The position numbers and the translations under genes are program-made. A model generated the notes under the pieces. The model worked only from the letters and a program-made list of their open reading frames with translations, made no database searches and was not told the origin of the DNA. Shown here in pieces: positions 7,923-15,778 of a DNA stretch of 17,610 nt (positions within the stretch are counted from its first letter, which is position 1; each line of letters opens with the position of its first letter). This stretch comes from Planctomycetes bacterium UBA7888 (lineage in GTDB: Bacteria > Planctomycetota > UBA1135): contig DLRM01000021.1 of assembly GCA_002500505.1 (NCBI GenBank), positions 16,305 through 33,914 on the forward strand, read 5' to 3'.

Positions 7923-8567
7923 ATGAAACCTGCTCAAATACCGAATCTACTCACCTTTGCGCGATTAGCTCTTGCGATTGTGTCTTTCGTGTATTTACAT
8001 CAGCTGATTGGAGCAGATGGAGATCCCGTAGCTATTGAGTCCATTGCATTCAAGGCCTTTTGGCTTTACTTGGTGGCGGTCGCGACAGACTTTTTGGATG
8101 GTCGCATCGCTCGCCGTTATGGGTGGGTGAGCAGTCTTGGCCGTATTGCGGACCCTGTCGTGGATAAGGTCCTCATCTTGGGTGGCATGATGTTTCTGGC
8201 CGCGGCTCCGTTTCTGACTACCCCGGAAGATTTTGGCCCCGTGATGCCTGTTTGGTTTGTTGTTCTTGTGATGACCCGGGAGTTCCTTGTTACGGCTCTT
8301 CGCGGGCTTGTCGAAAGCAAAGGAATGTCATTTGCGGCAGAGGCGGTCGGCAAATGGAAAATGGTCGCTCAAAGTGCTTATGTGCTCATTTTGATTGGCC
8401 GCGTGGCCATGATTCCAGAGTTTCTTCACATTGCACCTCTGCGACTGGTCTGTCACCCAGCCTTCGTTGTCTTTTTGTTCTGGGCCGTTGTCGGAATGAC
8501 CGTTTGGTCTGGCTTTGATTATTCTATTCGCGCAGCTCGAATGCTATCCAAGGAGCAGTCTTCCTAG
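7923..8567 (+). CDS. pgsA: CDP-diacylglycerol--glycerol-3-phosphate 3-phosphatidyltransferase (phosphatidylglycerophosphate synthase)
   Basis: PgsA makes phosphatidylglycerophosphate from CDP-diacylglycerol and glycerol 3-phosphate, the committed step to phosphatidylglycerol and cardiolipin, in the inner membrane. The 214-residue protein has several hydrophobic helices and a perfect CDP-alcohol phosphotransferase signature: D59-G60-x2-A63-R64-x8-G73-x3-D77-x3-D81. The N-terminal IPNLLTFARL resembles the usual PgsA opening (NxPNxLTxxR). Related enzymes of the family (phosphatidylserine or cardiolipin synthases) share the signature, so the exact alcohol substrate is inferred from the N-terminus and length. 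I chose ATG 7923 over the upstream TTG 7896, which overlaps rimO and does not match the family. The stop TAG overlaps the next gene's GTG by one base (TAGTG), so the following regulator-like protein is probably translated in step with it. Confidence 0.91.
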   Translation: MKPAQIPNLLTFARLALAIVSFVYLHQLIGADGDPVAIESIAFKAFWLYLVAVATDFLDGRIARRYGWVSSLGRIADPVVDKVLILGGMMFLAAAPFLTTPEDFGPVMPVWFVVLVMTREFLVTALRGLVESKGMSFAAEAVGKWKMVAQSAYVLILIGRVAMIPEFLHIAPLRLVCHPAFVVFLFWAVVGMTVWSGFDYSIRAARMLSKEQSS

Positions 8568-9490
8568 TGGGCGTCTCACCAAGCGACGAAATCCGCGAAT
8601 TTTTGGAATGGCTGGATAAGCAATCGGACTCATTGCGCATTGAAGCGATTCAAGAAATGCGTACTTGGCTTGACCTTCAAGAGGCCACTCGGGCGCCCCT
8701 CTCTGGTTCGAAGAAAGCTGCAAAGGATCCTTTCGAAGGCTTACCCGGAAAGTTTGGAATGATTGGCGACTCTCCTTCGATGAAGGAAGTCTTTACGGTT
8801 CTTGGAAAAATCATTCAAACGGACGTCCCTGTTTTGGTGCTTGGAGAAAGTGGGGTTGGAAAAGAGCTTATTGCCCGAGCGCTCCACAAGTATGGCCCAC
8901 GTCGAAAAGAAAAATTATTGGCGGTCAACTGTGCAGCGATTTCCCCGAACCTTCTTGAATCGGAGCTGTTTGGGCACAAGAGAGGATCCTTTACTGGTGC
9001 CCACAAAGACCGAAAGGGGTACGCTGAAGAAGCCGATGGAGGAACACTATTCCTAGATGAGATTGGCGAGATGGCTCCCGATCTTCAGGCCAAACTTCTG
9101 CGTTTCTTGCAGGATGGAGAACTCAGGCCTGTTGGTGGCAATCAAATTCGCAAGGTTGATGTGAGAGTTGTTGCCGCGACTAACAAGGACCTAGAAAAAC
9201 AGGTTCTTAGCGGAGTATTTCGGGAAGATTTGTACTATCGGCTTGCTGTAATCTCATTGAAAGTGCCCTCTTTGCGCGAACGGAAAGAAGACATCGGCCA
9301 CTTAGCTCGCTATCTCATGGCTCGAAATTCCCTTGAGGGTTTGCCCTCCGCAGAAATTCTCGACGACCTCATTCCTGAGCTACAAGAGAGAGACTGGCCT
9401 GGAAATATCCGGGAGCTTCAAAACGAACTGACTCGCGCTGCGGCCTTCTCGAAAGGAGAAACCCTTTCAAGGGATTCCTTTAAGAAATAA
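8567..9490 (+). CDS. Sigma-54-interacting AAA+ activator lacking a DNA-binding domain
   Basis: This is a bacterial enhancer-binding-protein-type ATPase that would remodel RNA polymerase holding sigma-54. The 307 residues hold a short N-terminal region (1-62) with no receiver, PAS or GAF domain, then one complete AAA+ domain: Walker A GESGVGKE (93-100), the sigma-54 contact loop GSFTGA (140-145, usual form GAFTGA), Walker B LFLDEIGEM (161-169, D164-E165), sensor I near 201-208, arginine-finger region FREDLYYRL (218-226), and sensor II WPGNIREL (277-284). The protein stops about 23 residues later, where a Fis-type helix-turn-helix normally begins. The bases after the stop encode no HTH in any frame before the convergent gene. 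It starts with GTG inside the pgsA stop. Natural HTH-less activators are known (Helicobacter FlgR, for example). Its target and signal are unknown. Confidence 0.88.
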   Translation: MGVSPSDEIREFLEWLDKQSDSLRIEAIQEMRTWLDLQEATRAPLSGSKKAAKDPFEGLPGKFGMIGDSPSMKEVFTVLGKIIQTDVPVLVLGESGVGKELIARALHKYGPRRKEKLLAVNCAAISPNLLESELFGHKRGSFTGAHKDRKGYAEEADGGTLFLDEIGEMAPDLQAKLLRFLQDGELRPVGGNQIRKVDVRVVAATNKDLEKQVLSGVFREDLYYRLAVISLKVPSLRERKEDIGHLARYLMARNSLEGLPSAEILDDLIPELQERDWPGNIRELQNELTRAAAFSKGETLSRDSFKK

Positions 9491-9496
9491 TTTACT

Positions 9497-9540
9497 GGCC
9501 CTTTTTATCGCGGGAGGAGGAGCCGAATTAAAAAGGGGCC
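9497..9540. terminator. Imperfect inverted repeat between convergent operons, possible bidirectional terminator
   Basis: GGCCCTTTTTA (9497-9507) is matched by TAAAAAGGGGCC (9529-9540), an 11-pair stem apart from one extra G, with a loop of about 21 bases. It lies where the plus-strand activator gene (stop at 9490) and the minus-strand operon (stop at 9505-9507) meet, as expected of a shared terminator. The right arm is inside the coding end of the minus-strand gene. The large loop, and the T-run lying inside the stem instead of after it, are atypical for intrinsic termination. I therefore call it as a position-supported candidate only. Confidence 0.4.
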
Positions 9541-9798
9541 CGCCCAAACGATGGCCGCGAGACACGCGCTCACAAGGGCAAGGTCAACAGTGAAGCGAAT
9601 GCCCCAGCGTTTACGTCGCTTGTAAAGTTCTTCAATTTCGGTCTTGGGCCGGAATTCGCCTTTCCATGGAAAGCGGCCTTCTCCCAGTTCGCGTTCGGCA
9701 CGAAAACGCATTTCCTCAAGAATCTCTTCTTGTCGAATGCTTCGATAGCGCTCGAGTAACTCGAGCTTTCGGCGTACTTCAGCGCGGATGGTTGCCAT
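9505..9798 (-). CDS. Small single-span membrane protein at the end of the glycan operon, function unknown
   Basis: I do not recognise this 97-residue protein. The first two thirds are strongly charged and helical-looking (Arg, Glu, Lys and Leu rich, about residues 4-65, possibly a coiled coil near 8-37, then PKTEIEELYKRRKRWG). One hydrophobic segment at about 70-93 ends in LLLPR. By the positive-inside rule the basic stretch before the segment suggests a cytoplasmic N-terminal part. The ATG lies one base after the stop of the preceding gene (TAATATG), so it is almost certainly co-transcribed and probably coupled to it. It is the last gene of the Wzz/glycosyltransferase operon, which suggests a role with the membrane machinery of glycan assembly; that is inference from position. 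The ORF is credible because of the tight spacing and coherent membrane-protein composition. Confidence 0.72.
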   Translation of the reverse strand: MATIRAEVRRKLELLERYRSIRQEEILEEMRFRAERELGEGRFPWKGEFRPKTEIEELYKRRKRWGIRFTVDLALVSACLAAIVWAGPFLIRLLLPR

Positions 9799-9799
9799 A

Positions 9800-10072
9800 T
9801 TAGAGAGTTGCTAAAAGACGGGTGAACCAAAGGACGGCAGCGACGGCAAATAAGCTAGTGACACCCCCGCAAAGGAAAACAAAAATAAGGCGAACTCCAG
9901 CACCCAAATGGGTGTCAAAGAGGGGCGTTGGCGCCGGAGGAAGGTCGCCTCTCTCCACAGCTTCGGCGTGGAGTAAGTTCATGGCTAGGGCGTGTAATTC
10001 CTTGTCCGCAGCCTCCCTCACTTCGGCGGGGATTTCAGAAAATTCTAAGACTTCAGAGGATCGATTTACCAC
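9800..10072 (-). CDS. Small membrane protein overlapping the wzz-like gene, function unknown
   Basis: This 90-residue protein has no recognisable family. It has an acidic, Ala/Glu/Leu-rich soluble part (about 1-60, including EFSEIPAEVREAADKE) and one long hydrophobic segment at about 62-88 ending LLATL. I chose the GTG at 10072-10070 because AGGAGG (10077-10082 on the reverse strand) lies four bases upstream of it. A GTG at 10090 would add six residues but has no such site. The chosen start overlaps the stop of the Wzz-like gene by a few bases, giving GTGGTAA, a layout that favours translational coupling. It is followed one base later by another small membrane protein of similar plan (soluble N-terminus, hydrophobic C-terminus), so the two may work as a pair with the chain-length protein. 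Confidence 0.7.
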   Translation of the reverse strand: MVNRSSEVLEFSEIPAEVREAADKELHALAMNLLHAEAVERGDLPPAPTPLFDTHLGAGVRLIFVFLCGGVTSLFAVAAVLWFTRLLATL

Positions 10073-11403
10073 GGTGCCTCCTCTCGCCACGATGCGGCGC
10101 GAGCCATTGCGCTGGCTAAGGCAATTCCAAGAAGGAGCCCAATCAGGCCTGAGATTGCGGACAACAACCTGCGCTTTGGAAAGAAAGGCCTGCTTAAGGA
10201 TGCGGGCACAGCAGCTTCGACTACCTCAAGGAATTGGTTTTCCCGCGTTTGGTAAAGTCGAAATTCTTCAATCCTGTCCCGGATTTCTTCTAAGATTTCG
10301 CGGGACTGTGTAATCCTGCGATTGTGAGCTTCGAGCTCTTCGCTAAAGGCAGGAAGGACAGCCCACTCGCGTGCAACTTTGTCTAATTGAGAACGACGCA
10401 CCGAGAGCTCGGCATCAAGAGCGCTACGGTCGACTGCAAGATTGGAAAGCTGTCTATCCAAGTCTTGTCGGATGGGGTCCACTTGGAAGCTCCAGCTCTT
10501 GTCCTTTAATTCCTCTTGGGTGGCCAGGTCCAGACGAAGGACTTCAATTTCTTTTTCTTTAGCTTTCGGTTTTTTATGCTCAGGTTGGTGCTGGACCAAT
10601 AAGGAAGCGTATTCGCTTTCTGCAGAAACAATTGCTGAGCGCAACTCTTGAATCCTTGGATTGCTCTCACGCGTGAAGGATGACTCAATAAACTCACGTC
10701 TTCTCTCGTATTGAGCGCGCGTTTCCTTTTCTCGAAGTTCCAGCGTTCTTCGTCTTACTTCGAGGTCTGCCACTTGAGTTCGCAAGGTTTCCAGGCGCGA
10801 ATTCAGAGAAGAGGTTTGAGTTGCATTATCCGCAGCGCCGGCATCGAGAAGAAAAGCTAAGCGCTCACCTTCTAATTGTTCGAGATCTTTCGAACGGGCT
10901 TGGTCAGCGTTCAATAGATGTTCTTGCTTTTTTTGAACATCCAGCATTGTCCTTTGACGCAGATCTTTTTGCAGAAGAGAAGGGAATCGGTTTGCAATTT
11001 CTGCGGCACGCGTTGGGCTCGTATCTTCTGCGGTGATGACGATTAGGTTGAATTTATCGACCTTAATCGAAACAGAATCTTCAATGTCTCTAGACGACAG
11101 ATTGTCAAATTTGGCACTTACTCGAAGCTGAAATTCGGAAGTGGCCATCAATCCACGAAGGGAGCTCTGGGTCTCTGGGTTCGATGTTGGAAGCTTTGGG
11201 CCTTTAGGTATGTTTTCTGCTTCATTGTGCAGAGAGAAGCCGTCAGAAGCTTCTGGCATGAAAAAGCGGGACTGGCTTTGGTAAATCAAAGGGAGCTTTC
11301 CGGTAATCCACCAAGTTCCAAGGGCGGCTCCAATGGCAACGAGCAATACCACATGCACGCGCTCATAGCTGGATTGAAGGAGTCCTCGTCGGGGGGGATT
11401 CAT
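10066..11403 (-). CDS. Wzz/GumC-like polysaccharide chain-length determinant, no kinase domain
   Basis: This 445-residue inner-membrane protein matches the polysaccharide co-polymerase plan. A short cytoplasmic N-terminus leads to a first membrane helix at about 17-34. A long periplasmic region follows, with a Wzz-like alpha/beta base (about 40-150, including YQSQSRFF) and extended coiled-coil helices (about 155-385). The last helix lies at about 412-434, after the proline-containing RPFFP (405-409) typical of the family's exit segment. The extended coiled coil is closer to the GumC/exopolysaccharide branch than to short O-antigen Wzz. No Walker-type tyrosine-kinase domain follows the last helix, and no separate kinase gene is in the window. 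The protein would control the length or export of the glycan made by the upstream glycosyltransferases. The start is nine bases after the preceding glycosyltransferase stop. Confidence 0.85.
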   Translation of the reverse strand: MNPPRRGLLQSSYERVHVVLLVAIGAALGTWWITGKLPLIYQSQSRFFMPEASDGFSLHNEAENIPKGPKLPTSNPETQSSLRGLMATSEFQLRVSAKFDNLSSRDIEDSVSIKVDKFNLIVITAEDTSPTRAAEIANRFPSLLQKDLRQRTMLDVQKKQEHLLNADQARSKDLEQLEGERLAFLLDAGAADNATQTSSLNSRLETLRTQVADLEVRRRTLELREKETRAQYERRREFIESSFTRESNPRIQELRSAIVSAESEYASLLVQHQPEHKKPKAKEKEIEVLRLDLATQEELKDKSWSFQVDPIRQDLDRQLSNLAVDRSALDAELSVRRSQLDKVAREWAVLPAFSEELEAHNRRITQSREILEEIRDRIEEFRLYQTRENQFLEVVEAAVPASLSRPFFPKRRLLSAISGLIGLLLGIALASAMARAASWREEAPW

Positions 11404-11412
11404 TTGCGGTCC

Positions 11413-12525
11413 CTATTTTGCCGAATGCAAGCCCTGGCTTCCATTACGAATAGCTTCTTCGGCAAGAATTTGAATTCCTGCCCGAAAAGCCTCTTCCGAG
11501 AAGCGGTCTGTGGAATTCCTGCATTTCTCAGAATCCCAGCTATTTCGTTCAAATTCTTCGATGCACTGGACAACATCTGAAGTGGTTTGGGTAGGGAAAT
11601 GTAAACCAGTTTCCCCATGGGCGATGGTTTCAAGGCAACCTGCTGCGCCGTAGGCGAGTACAGGGCGCCCAGCGGCTAAGGCTTCAACGGGAGCAATGCC
11701 AAAATCTTCTTCAGAAGGAAAAAGGAAAGCTTTTGCGCCGGCCACAAGGCCCGGAAGCTTGTGGTCGGGAACGAAGCCCAAAAATTCAATGGAATCTCCA
11801 GCGAGAGACCGGAGCCTCGAAGAATCTGGCCCTTTCCCGGCAACCTTGAGGGGAATATTCATTTCGGTGCAAGCTTCAATCAAAATATCTATGCGCTTGT
11901 AAGACTCCAAGCGCAATGCTGTCAAATAGTAATCACCAGCCTCAGTCTCTTCGCCGGCCTTGCGGAAAGGCTCTGTTGTTACGGGTGGATACAAATGGCG
12001 GGCCTCGACCCCATAAGTGTCCTGTACTTTTTGGGCCACCCACTTCGAGCACCCCACATACATGTCCGGGGTTTTCGCATGTTTTTGATCCCACTTTCGA
12101 ACTTGCTCAATAAATTTCCGCATGAACGGGCGGAAAACTGCTGGGTAATGGTTCAAAAAAATGGCCTGCCGTTCGTAAGCAAACATCATGGGTCGGTAGA
12201 TGTAAGAAAGATGAGGAACTCCCTCTGGCGCAACCAGACTTTTCATCCAGGAAACGGATGAAGAAATAAGGAGGTCAATGTCCCAGTCAATGCGCTTTGG
12301 AAGGCGATCGACCATCCAAGGGTAGATTGGGAGTGGCCAGCGGTATCGATTTGCCGGAAGAAATCTCTGTAAAAAGGAGGAGTGGATGTCCCAGTTGGAG
12401 TAGGCAGGGTTGTCTTCTGAAAGAAATGTGTAAATGGGGGCATCAGGCCAAACAACCATCATTTGCTGCAAGCACTTTTCAGCGCCCCCGTGGCGAATAA
12501 AGTCATGAGCGATGGCTACCTTCAT
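11413..12525 (-). CDS. Glycosyltransferase, GT4-type (GT-B fold)
   Basis: This 370-residue cytoplasmic or membrane-associated transferase should move a sugar from a nucleotide-sugar donor to a growing glycan. The N-terminal domain starts KVAIAHDFIRHGGAEK, with the GGAEK acceptor-side motif, then FLQRFLPANRYRW and LLISSSVSW, a pattern shared with O-antigen mannosyltransferase-like GT4 proteins. The C-terminal domain has LTALRLESYKRIDILIEA and the donor-binding E-x7-E motif within PSEEDFGIAPVEALAAGR. Mannose as donor is a family-based guess and not readable here. The start codon overlaps the stop of the upstream GT2 gene by four bases (ATGA), and the Wzz-like gene follows after nine bases, so it is tightly embedded in the operon. 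Confidence 0.88.
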   Translation of the reverse strand: MKVAIAHDFIRHGGAEKCLQQMMVVWPDAPIYTFLSEDNPAYSNWDIHSSFLQRFLPANRYRWPLPIYPWMVDRLPKRIDWDIDLLISSSVSWMKSLVAPEGVPHLSYIYRPMMFAYERQAIFLNHYPAVFRPFMRKFIEQVRKWDQKHAKTPDMYVGCSKWVAQKVQDTYGVEARHLYPPVTTEPFRKAGEETEAGDYYLTALRLESYKRIDILIEACTEMNIPLKVAGKGPDSSRLRSLAGDSIEFLGFVPDHKLPGLVAGAKAFLFPSEEDFGIAPVEALAAGRPVLAYGAAGCLETIAHGETGLHFPTQTTSDVVQCIEEFERNSWDSEKCRNSTDRFSEEAFRAGIQILAEEAIRNGSQGLHSAK

Positions 12526-13481
12526 AGGTTCTCATTTCTCAGTTTCGCAGCCATTTGCCACCCACGAAATCGGCCTCGAAGTGCAGGGATTAAGAAGCGA
12601 ATCCCCAACAAATGGCGATTCGAAGTGAGCGGGCGAAGGAGGGTTCCAGTGATTGCCCATAAAATTCCAGGGCAAGGGAAGTTTCCCAAAAGTAGCGCCG
12701 AAATCATGTGCAAGCAACCTTTTGGGCCGCGGCCCCATTGCTTTAACAAAACATAAGTTTCATTCGCGGCATTGTTGTAAATAGTTTTTGGGTCATGTCG
12801 GCTTTTGCCCCCATGTCGCGGAGCTTCGTGGTGGTCGGCCTCGACTTCTGGATCAAAAACCAATCGCAAGCCGGCGTTGCGAATTTGAAAGCATGCATCC
12901 AGTTCAAACCTAAAACAATCACCTAACAAATTCTCATCAAAGCCACCAGACTTTCGAAGAACATCTAAGCGAAAGCTCATGTTCGCTCCGCGGAAATGGT
13001 CTACTTGCAAAGATCGGTTTGTGTGTCTGGTGCTTTGGTCTAAAATAATTCCAGGGAAGTAAACGCGATTCCGGAAGCGAGCGCGTCGAATTAGTGCCTT
13101 CCCGTTGACAACATCAATCGCAGGTCCGGAAACGCCACCAATCCTGCTATCTTTTTCATAATGTCGGGAAATCTTCGCCAACCAAAATGGCCTAGGTAGC
13201 GCATCATCATCGAGAAAGCATGCGACGTCGCCAGTTGCCGCTTGAATGAGCGCATTCTCAGCAGGGACAATTCCAGGTTTTAAAACTTCAATTTTCCGCA
13301 CAGAAAGATCGGGTTTTGCGGATTGAAAATCTTGAACCGTTGAAATGCCTTCCGGGTCTTCTTCGGGACGAATGGCAACTAAAATTTCATCAGGAAGCTT
13401 GGATTGGAGAGCAATAGCTTCTAGATTTCTTCGTAACATTTCTGGTCGAAGAAAGGTAGGGACAAGGACGGAATACTTCAT
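12522..13481 (-). CDS. Glycosyltransferase family 2 (GT-A fold)
   Basis: This is the only GT-A-type transferase of the cluster, 319 residues. The N-terminus YSVLVPTFLRPEMLRRNLEA is the family 2 opening, with a beta strand followed by the nucleotide-binding turn. The metal-binding acidic motif is DDDA (91-94) after ACFL. A later FRGANMSFR...GGFDENLLGDCFRFELD segment is the usual acceptor and catalytic region of family 2 enzymes (GGFDE, then E/D-rich). There is no strong membrane segment in the first 250 residues; hydrophobic stretches near the C-terminus may bring it to the membrane. It shares four bases with the downstream GT4 gene and starts 18 bases after the preceding one. Donor and linkage cannot be read from the sequence. 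Confidence 0.88.
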   Translation of the reverse strand: MKYSVLVPTFLRPEMLRRNLEAIALQSKLPDEILVAIRPEEDPEGISTVQDFQSAKPDLSVRKIEVLKPGIVPAENALIQAATGDVACFLDDDALPRPFWLAKISRHYEKDSRIGGVSGPAIDVVNGKALIRRARFRNRVYFPGIILDQSTRHTNRSLQVDHFRGANMSFRLDVLRKSGGFDENLLGDCFRFELDACFQIRNAGLRLVFDPEVEADHHEAPRHGGKSRHDPKTIYNNAANETYVLLKQWGRGPKGCLHMISALLLGNFPCPGILWAITGTLLRPLTSNRHLLGIRFLIPALRGRFRGWQMAAKLRNENL

Positions 13482-13499
13482 GCGCAGGAAGGAAACAGC

Positions 13500-14654
13500 C
13501 TAAAGTTTCCCGACCTCCTGAAGGGCTTTCCGGTAAACGTCAGCGTGAGCTTTCGCGCTTTTTTGCCAACTAAAGTTTTTTGCTCTTTCAATCCCCCTTT
13601 TAGACAGTTGGTTTCGGAAGTCGCCCCTTGAAGCGGCCTTCGTGATTCCTTCAGCGATGGAATTGGGGTCATAAGGGTCAACGATAACGGCGGCATCCCC
13701 TGCGACTTCGGGCAAGGAGCATGCTTCGGCAACGACGACTGGAGCCCCACAGGCCATTGCCTCAAGGGTCGGAATTCCAAAACCTTCAAGGAGCGAAACT
13801 AAAGCAAAGCAGTCGCAGTTCCCGTACAAACGGGGAACATCTTCTTCCTCAACGAATCCTGCTCGAAGGACGCCTTCATCGTGGCCTTTCCGTTCGATGC
13901 GATCCCACATTTCATTGAAAAGCCACCCTTCTTTTCCGGCAAGTACGAGTTGTCCAGTAAAGCCGTCGCGTCGAAGTTCATGGTAGGCTGCACACAGTCC
14001 CTCAATGTTTTTATTCGGCTGTAGTGTTCCAAGATACAAAATGTACCCCGGTCGGATTTTGTAGCGTTCTTCAAGCCTCTTGAAGTCAACTAATGGGTCT
14101 GCTGGCGGTTTAAATATGGGTGAGACTCCGTGCGGTACGACCGAAACTTTTTCGGCCGGAATTCGCAGCCATTCCACAATGTCCGATTTCGAAAATTCGC
14201 TAGCGGTAATGATTCGCGTTGCTCTTCTTGCCGAAGGTGGAACAGTTTCTGTGAGTTCTTTTACCCAGCTTGTATGTAGCCCTTCAGCGGCACGCAAGAA
14301 AGCAAGGTCGTGGATGGTGAGCACTCGTGCGGATGAGTGAGAATCGGGGACGCGGTCGAACGGGCCATGGATTAAGTCATGTTGCCCGATGAGCCGTTCC
14401 AATTTCAGGCCAAACTTTGAGGTCAGCCAAGGGTGCAATCGAGTGCACTTAAAGGGAAGGTCGCCTGTTTTTTGGAGCACATCTTGCATCTGAGGGAGAT
14501 GATGTCGGCGAAAGAAATGGAAGTGTAAGTTGAGCTCCCAGTCGTTGGGCAAGGCTTCAGGGAGATGGCGGAGAAGTTCAATGCCATAGCGATAGACGCC
14601 TGCCTTGGTGTAGCCGCGAAGTGCAAGCGCAGATGCGTCGAAGAAAAGTTTCAT
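13500..14654 (-). CDS. Glycosyltransferase, GT4-type (paralogue of its upstream neighbour)
   Basis: This 384-residue GT-B transferase has a typical opening (KLFFDASAL, then GVYRYGIELLRHL), the mid-domain VLTIHDLAFL and ITASEFSKSDI motifs, the interdomain YILYLGTLQPNKNIEGL, and the donor-site LLEGFGIPTLEAMACGAPVV containing the E-x7-E pair. The order and wording of these motifs match the next gene upstream (HDLMYHH, CDSEYTRNDL, FVGSIEPKKNLPGL, YEGFGMPVVEAMAAG). The two are probably products of an old duplication that now add different sugars. The ATG overlaps the stop of that neighbour as ATGA. It ends 18 bases before the GT2 gene. No membrane segment is evident. Confidence 0.89.
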   Translation of the reverse strand: MKLFFDASALALRGYTKAGVYRYGIELLRHLPEALPNDWELNLHFHFFRRHHLPQMQDVLQKTGDLPFKCTRLHPWLTSKFGLKLERLIGQHDLIHGPFDRVPDSHSSARVLTIHDLAFLRAAEGLHTSWVKELTETVPPSARRATRIITASEFSKSDIVEWLRIPAEKVSVVPHGVSPIFKPPADPLVDFKRLEERYKIRPGYILYLGTLQPNKNIEGLCAAYHELRRDGFTGQLVLAGKEGWLFNEMWDRIERKGHDEGVLRAGFVEEEDVPRLYGNCDCFALVSLLEGFGIPTLEAMACGAPVVVAEACSLPEVAGDAAVIVDPYDPNSIAEGITKAASRGDFRNQLSKRGIERAKNFSWQKSAKAHADVYRKALQEVGKL

Positions 14655-15778
14655 TTGGAAACGGACATGGCTTGTCGGTACGCCGCAAGCGTACTGCTCG
14701 CACAGTTTTCCCAGGTGAACGAGGAAGCGTGCTTCAAGCCGGCACTCCTCATTTTATCGCGAAGCGTTGGATTGGCACTAAGCTCACAAAGGTGTTCAGC
14801 GAGAAAAGAAGAATCCATAGGATCGAATAGCTTGGCGGCACCACCTGAAGTTTCAGGCAACGCTCCACGGTTCGAGCAAAGGACAGGTGTCCCGGCAGCC
14901 ATCGCCTCGACCACAGGCATGCCAAAACCCTCGTAAAACGATGGGAGTACGAGGGCCAGTGATTGCGCCAGAAGTTGAGGGAGTTCGGCTTGAGGAACGA
15001 AACCTAGAAAATCAACACGGTCCTTAAGCACCGGATTTTTTTGAAGAGCAACGGATAGTTCCTCACTTCCCCACGCAACACGTCCCGCGATCTTTAAGCG
15101 TGCAGGACATCCTTTGTCGACCGCTTCGGCAAAGGCCGTCATGAGGCCGGGCAAGTTTTTCTTGGGTTCAATCGAGCCGACAAACAAGAAGTAAGGCTCC
15201 TCGGCTTCCTTAAATTCTTTTTGTCCTGCTGCGAAGAAGGAAGAGGCGACCCCGATTGGGGCGACGGATGTCCTTCCATGGGCGACCCCAAATTCCTTCA
15301 CTAAGTCGTTGCGTGTGTATTCGCTGTCGCAGATCCACCAAGTTGCCCGCTCGGCGCACGATTCGGTGCCCTGTTCCAGACGGTTTACGGTTTGGGGGTC
15401 TAGGAATTGCGGGTAATGGTGATACATGAGGTCGTGGCAAGTCACGACAAGCCGCCCTTTTCCTGAGAGAGGCCAGTACGGCTCACAGGTGTGGACTAAG
15501 TCGTGTCGCCCGCCCAACCATTCAAGGGGCAATCCGTATTTGCCCAGTTGAAAAAGAAAAGCTGGAGAAGACCACCAGTGTCGAATTTTCACCCGACTGT
15601 TCCGGAAAGAATCCATGCGCGGGATTTTTCTGGGATTAAGAAATGCGCTTAAAAGAGTGAAGTTTAGGTCGGGTTCGTTAGCGCGAATCAGCGCAGGCAC
15701 TAACTGTTTCCAGTAGGATTCAATTCCGCCATAGTTTTTTGAGAGACATAGGCGCCAGCCTTCAAGAAGAACTCTCAT
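14651..15778 (-). CDS. Glycosyltransferase, GT4-type
   Basis: This 375-residue GT-B enzyme starts MRVLLEGWRLCLSKNYGGIE, with the YGGIESYW glycine-containing acceptor loop. It continues with RLVVTCHDLMYHHYP, ICDSEYTRNDL, FVGSIEPKKNLPGL at the domain junction, and the nucleotide-sugar motif SFYEGFGMPVVEAMAAGTPV, where the E-x7-E pair binds the donor diphosphate. The family includes lipopolysaccharide and exopolysaccharide mannosyl- and rhamnosyltransferases, so the donor stays open. It overlaps both neighbours by four bases: its start within the stop of the first gene of the operon, its stop within the start of the next. This is strong evidence that the cluster is one transcript. Confidence 0.89.
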   Translation of the reverse strand: MRVLLEGWRLCLSKNYGGIESYWKQLVPALIRANEPDLNFTLLSAFLNPRKIPRMDSFRNSRVKIRHWWSSPAFLFQLGKYGLPLEWLGGRHDLVHTCEPYWPLSGKGRLVVTCHDLMYHHYPQFLDPQTVNRLEQGTESCAERATWWICDSEYTRNDLVKEFGVAHGRTSVAPIGVASSFFAAGQKEFKEAEEPYFLFVGSIEPKKNLPGLMTAFAEAVDKGCPARLKIAGRVAWGSEELSVALQKNPVLKDRVDFLGFVPQAELPQLLAQSLALVLPSFYEGFGMPVVEAMAAGTPVLCSNRGALPETSGGAAKLFDPMDSSFLAEHLCELSANPTLRDKMRSAGLKHASSFTWENCASSTLAAYRQAMSVSK

